Origin: Oscillospiraceae bacterium
GTDB taxonomy: Bacteria; Bacillota; Clostridia; Oscillospirales; Ruminococcaceae
Assembly: GCA_003531585.1 (NCBI GenBank)
Contig: DQFX01000031.1
Span: 845-7,137 of the forward strand
Length of the DNA stretch: 6,293 bases
Direction: 5' to 3'
The notes under the pieces were generated by a model, which was not told where the DNA came from, did no database searches, and worked only from the letters and a program-made list of their open reading frames with translations. Shown here piece by piece: positions 5,114-6,293 of the stretch. Both the position numbers and the translations under genes were made by a program. Numbering within the stretch: the first letter of the stretch is position 1; the number at the start of each line of letters is the position of its first letter.

Positions 5114-6293
5114 ATAAGAGTTTCTTGAGGTACGCGCCGGTGTAGCTTACCGGGTTTGCCGCGACCTCCTCGGGGGTTCCGGACGCAATGACGGTTCCTC
5201 CGCCGCTGCCGCCTTCGGGCCCCATGTCAATGAGGTAATCCGCGGTCTTTATCACGTCGAGGTTGTGCTCGATAACCAGCACGGTGTTTCCGCCGTCGGT
5301 CAGCTTCTGGAGTATCTCAATGAGCTTGCGGACGTCAGCAGTGTGAAGTCCCGTGGTCGGCTCGTCAAGAATATATATCGTCTTTCCGGTGGAGCGCTTT
5401 GCAAGCTCCGCCGCAAGCTTTATTCGCTGAGCTTCGCCGCCGGAAAGCGTCGTGCTGCTCTGACCTATCTTGATATATCCCAGCCCGACTTCCTCAAGGG
5501 TCTTGAGCTTGTTGTATATCTTCGGAATATTCGCGAAGAACTCCACGCCCTCGGAGACGGTCATGTCGAGTACCTCGAAGATGTTCTTTCCCTTGTAGCG
5601 GACCTCCAGGGTCTCGCGGTTGTAGCGGTGCCCCTTGCAGACCTCGCAGGGTACGAACACGTCCGGCAGGAAGTGCATTTCTATCTTGATGATTCCGTCG
5701 CCTTCGCACGCCTCGCAGCGGCCGCCCTTGATGTTGAACGAGAATCTCCCCGGTCCGTAGCCCTTCGCCTTCGCTTCGTTTGTCTGGGAGAACAGGTCGC
5801 GGATATCGTTGAACACGCCGGTGTAGGTCGCGGGATTGCTCCGCGGGGTGCGCCCTATCGGCGACTGGTCTATCATTATCACCTTGTCGAGGTATTCGGA
5901 GCCTGTCATATCAGTGAACCTGCCCGGGCGGGTGCGTGCTCGGTTCAGCTTTGCAACGAGGTGCTTGTAGATTATCTCGTTGACAAGAGAGCTTTTGCCG
6001 CTTCCGGAGACTCCGGTAACGCAGGTGAATATACCGAGCGGCACGTCTACGTTGATATTGCGGAGGTTGTTTTCAGCCGCTCCGATAACGTGCAGCCACT
6101 TATCCGACGGCTTACGGCGCTTTTCCGGCACAGGTATCTTCAGCTTTCCGGAAAGGTACTGTCCGGTTATGGAATTCTTGCATTTCAGCAGCCCGCTGAC
6201 TTCGCCGCTGTAGATGACCTCGCCGCCGTGGACTCCCGCGCCGGGGCCGATGTCGACTATCCAGTCGGCGGCGCGCATGGTGTCCTCGTCGTG
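5112..6293 (-). CDS. uvrA: UvrA, excinuclease ABC subunit A, C-terminal part (5' end outside window)
   Basis: The frame is open through the window edge, giving 393 visible residues, roughly the C-terminal two fifths of a protein usually about 940 long. The fragment begins HDEDT, part of the His-loop of the first ATPase domain, followed by DIGPGAGVHGG. Positions below count from the Met encoded at 6276-6278, an internal residue and not the start. The second ATPase domain shows Walker A GVSGSGKSS (89-97), a zinc module with C188/C191 and C211/C214 (CEAC and CEVC), the ABC signature LSGGEAQ (278-284), Walker B ILDEPTTGLH (303-312) and the switch His338. UvrA dimers find bulky DNA lesions and load UvrB in nucleotide excision repair. 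All key residues present are intact. The gene ends with TAA at 5112-5114, against the shared terminator. Its promoter and partner genes are outside the window. Confidence 0.98.
   Translation of the reverse strand, partial: HDEDTMRAADWIVDIGPGAGVHGGEVIYSGEVSGLLKCKNSITGQYLSGKLKIPVPEKRRKPSDKWLHVIGAAENNLRNINVDVPLGIFTCVTGVSGSGKSSLVNEIIYKHLVAKLNRARTRPGRFTDMTGSEYLDKVIMIDQSPIGRTPRSNPATYTGVFNDIRDLFSQTNEAKAKGYGPGRFSFNIKGGRCEACEGDGIIKIEMHFLPDVFVPCEVCKGHRYNRETLEVRYKGKNIFEVLDMTVSEGVEFFANIPKIYNKLKTLEEVGLGYIKIGQSSTTLSGGEAQRIKLAAELAKRSTGKTIYILDEPTTGLHTADVRKLIEILQKLTDGGNTVLVIEHNLDVIKTADYLIDMGPEGGSGGGTVIASGTPEEVAANPVSYTGAYLKKLL

Noticed and set aside
5494..5709. Arg-rich 71-residue minus-strand frame inside uvrA
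   Set aside because: It is a +1 shadow of the UvrA zinc-module region; the uvrA frame itself is continuous there, so there is no frameshift.
6276..6278. ATG at this position as the uvrA start
   Set aside because: The frame continues upstream with HDEDT, a conserved part of the UvrA first ATPase domain, so the gene is cut by the window end.

Overview
This 6.3 kb window looks like a chromosomal segment of a Gram-positive Firmicute, most likely a gut-type Clostridia (Oscillospiraceae/Ruminococcaceae-like). That assignment is inference. It rests on AGGAGG-like ribosome binding sites, a surface protein with a C-terminal sorting-signal-like tail, moderate-to-high GC in the genes with AT-rich promoters, and the trkA-trkH arrangement. 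I saw no rRNA, tRNA, CRISPR array, insertion sequence or phage gene.

Layout. Bases 1-681 (+) are the 3' end of a large surface-protein gene. Its visible part opens with 72 uninterrupted Asp-Thr dipeptides and ends with an NPKMG sorting-like motif, an Ala/Gly-rich hydrophobic segment and a KKRKK tail. Bases 682-774 hold two back-to-back terminators, one for each converging transcript. Bases 775-3579 (-) are a two-gene potassium-uptake operon: trkA (GTG start) upstream and trkH downstream, 12 nt apart. Bases 3580-3887 are a divergent intergenic region with one recognisable promoter in each direction, each with a short inverted repeat in its -35/-10 spacer. Bases 3888-5057 (+) encode a cytosolic serine hydrolase of the beta-lactamase/EstB fold. 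Bases 5058-5111 hold a bidirectional terminator. Bases 5112-6293 (-) are the C-terminal part of UvrA, cut by the window end.

How the genes relate. TrkA and TrkH form one functional unit: a membrane K+ translocating subunit and its cytosolic nucleotide-binding gating partner, co-transcribed. The surface protein, the hydrolase and uvrA appear to be independent transcription units, each closed by its own hairpin.

Most of the window is ordinary housekeeping sequence. The parts most worth a second look are the perfect (Asp-Thr)72 tract with highly varied synonymous codons, the threonine-to-methionine change in the sorting motif, the near-identical stems of two terminators about 4.4 kb apart, the palindromes in the two divergent promoters, and the EstB-like rather than beta-lactamase-like active site of the hydrolase.
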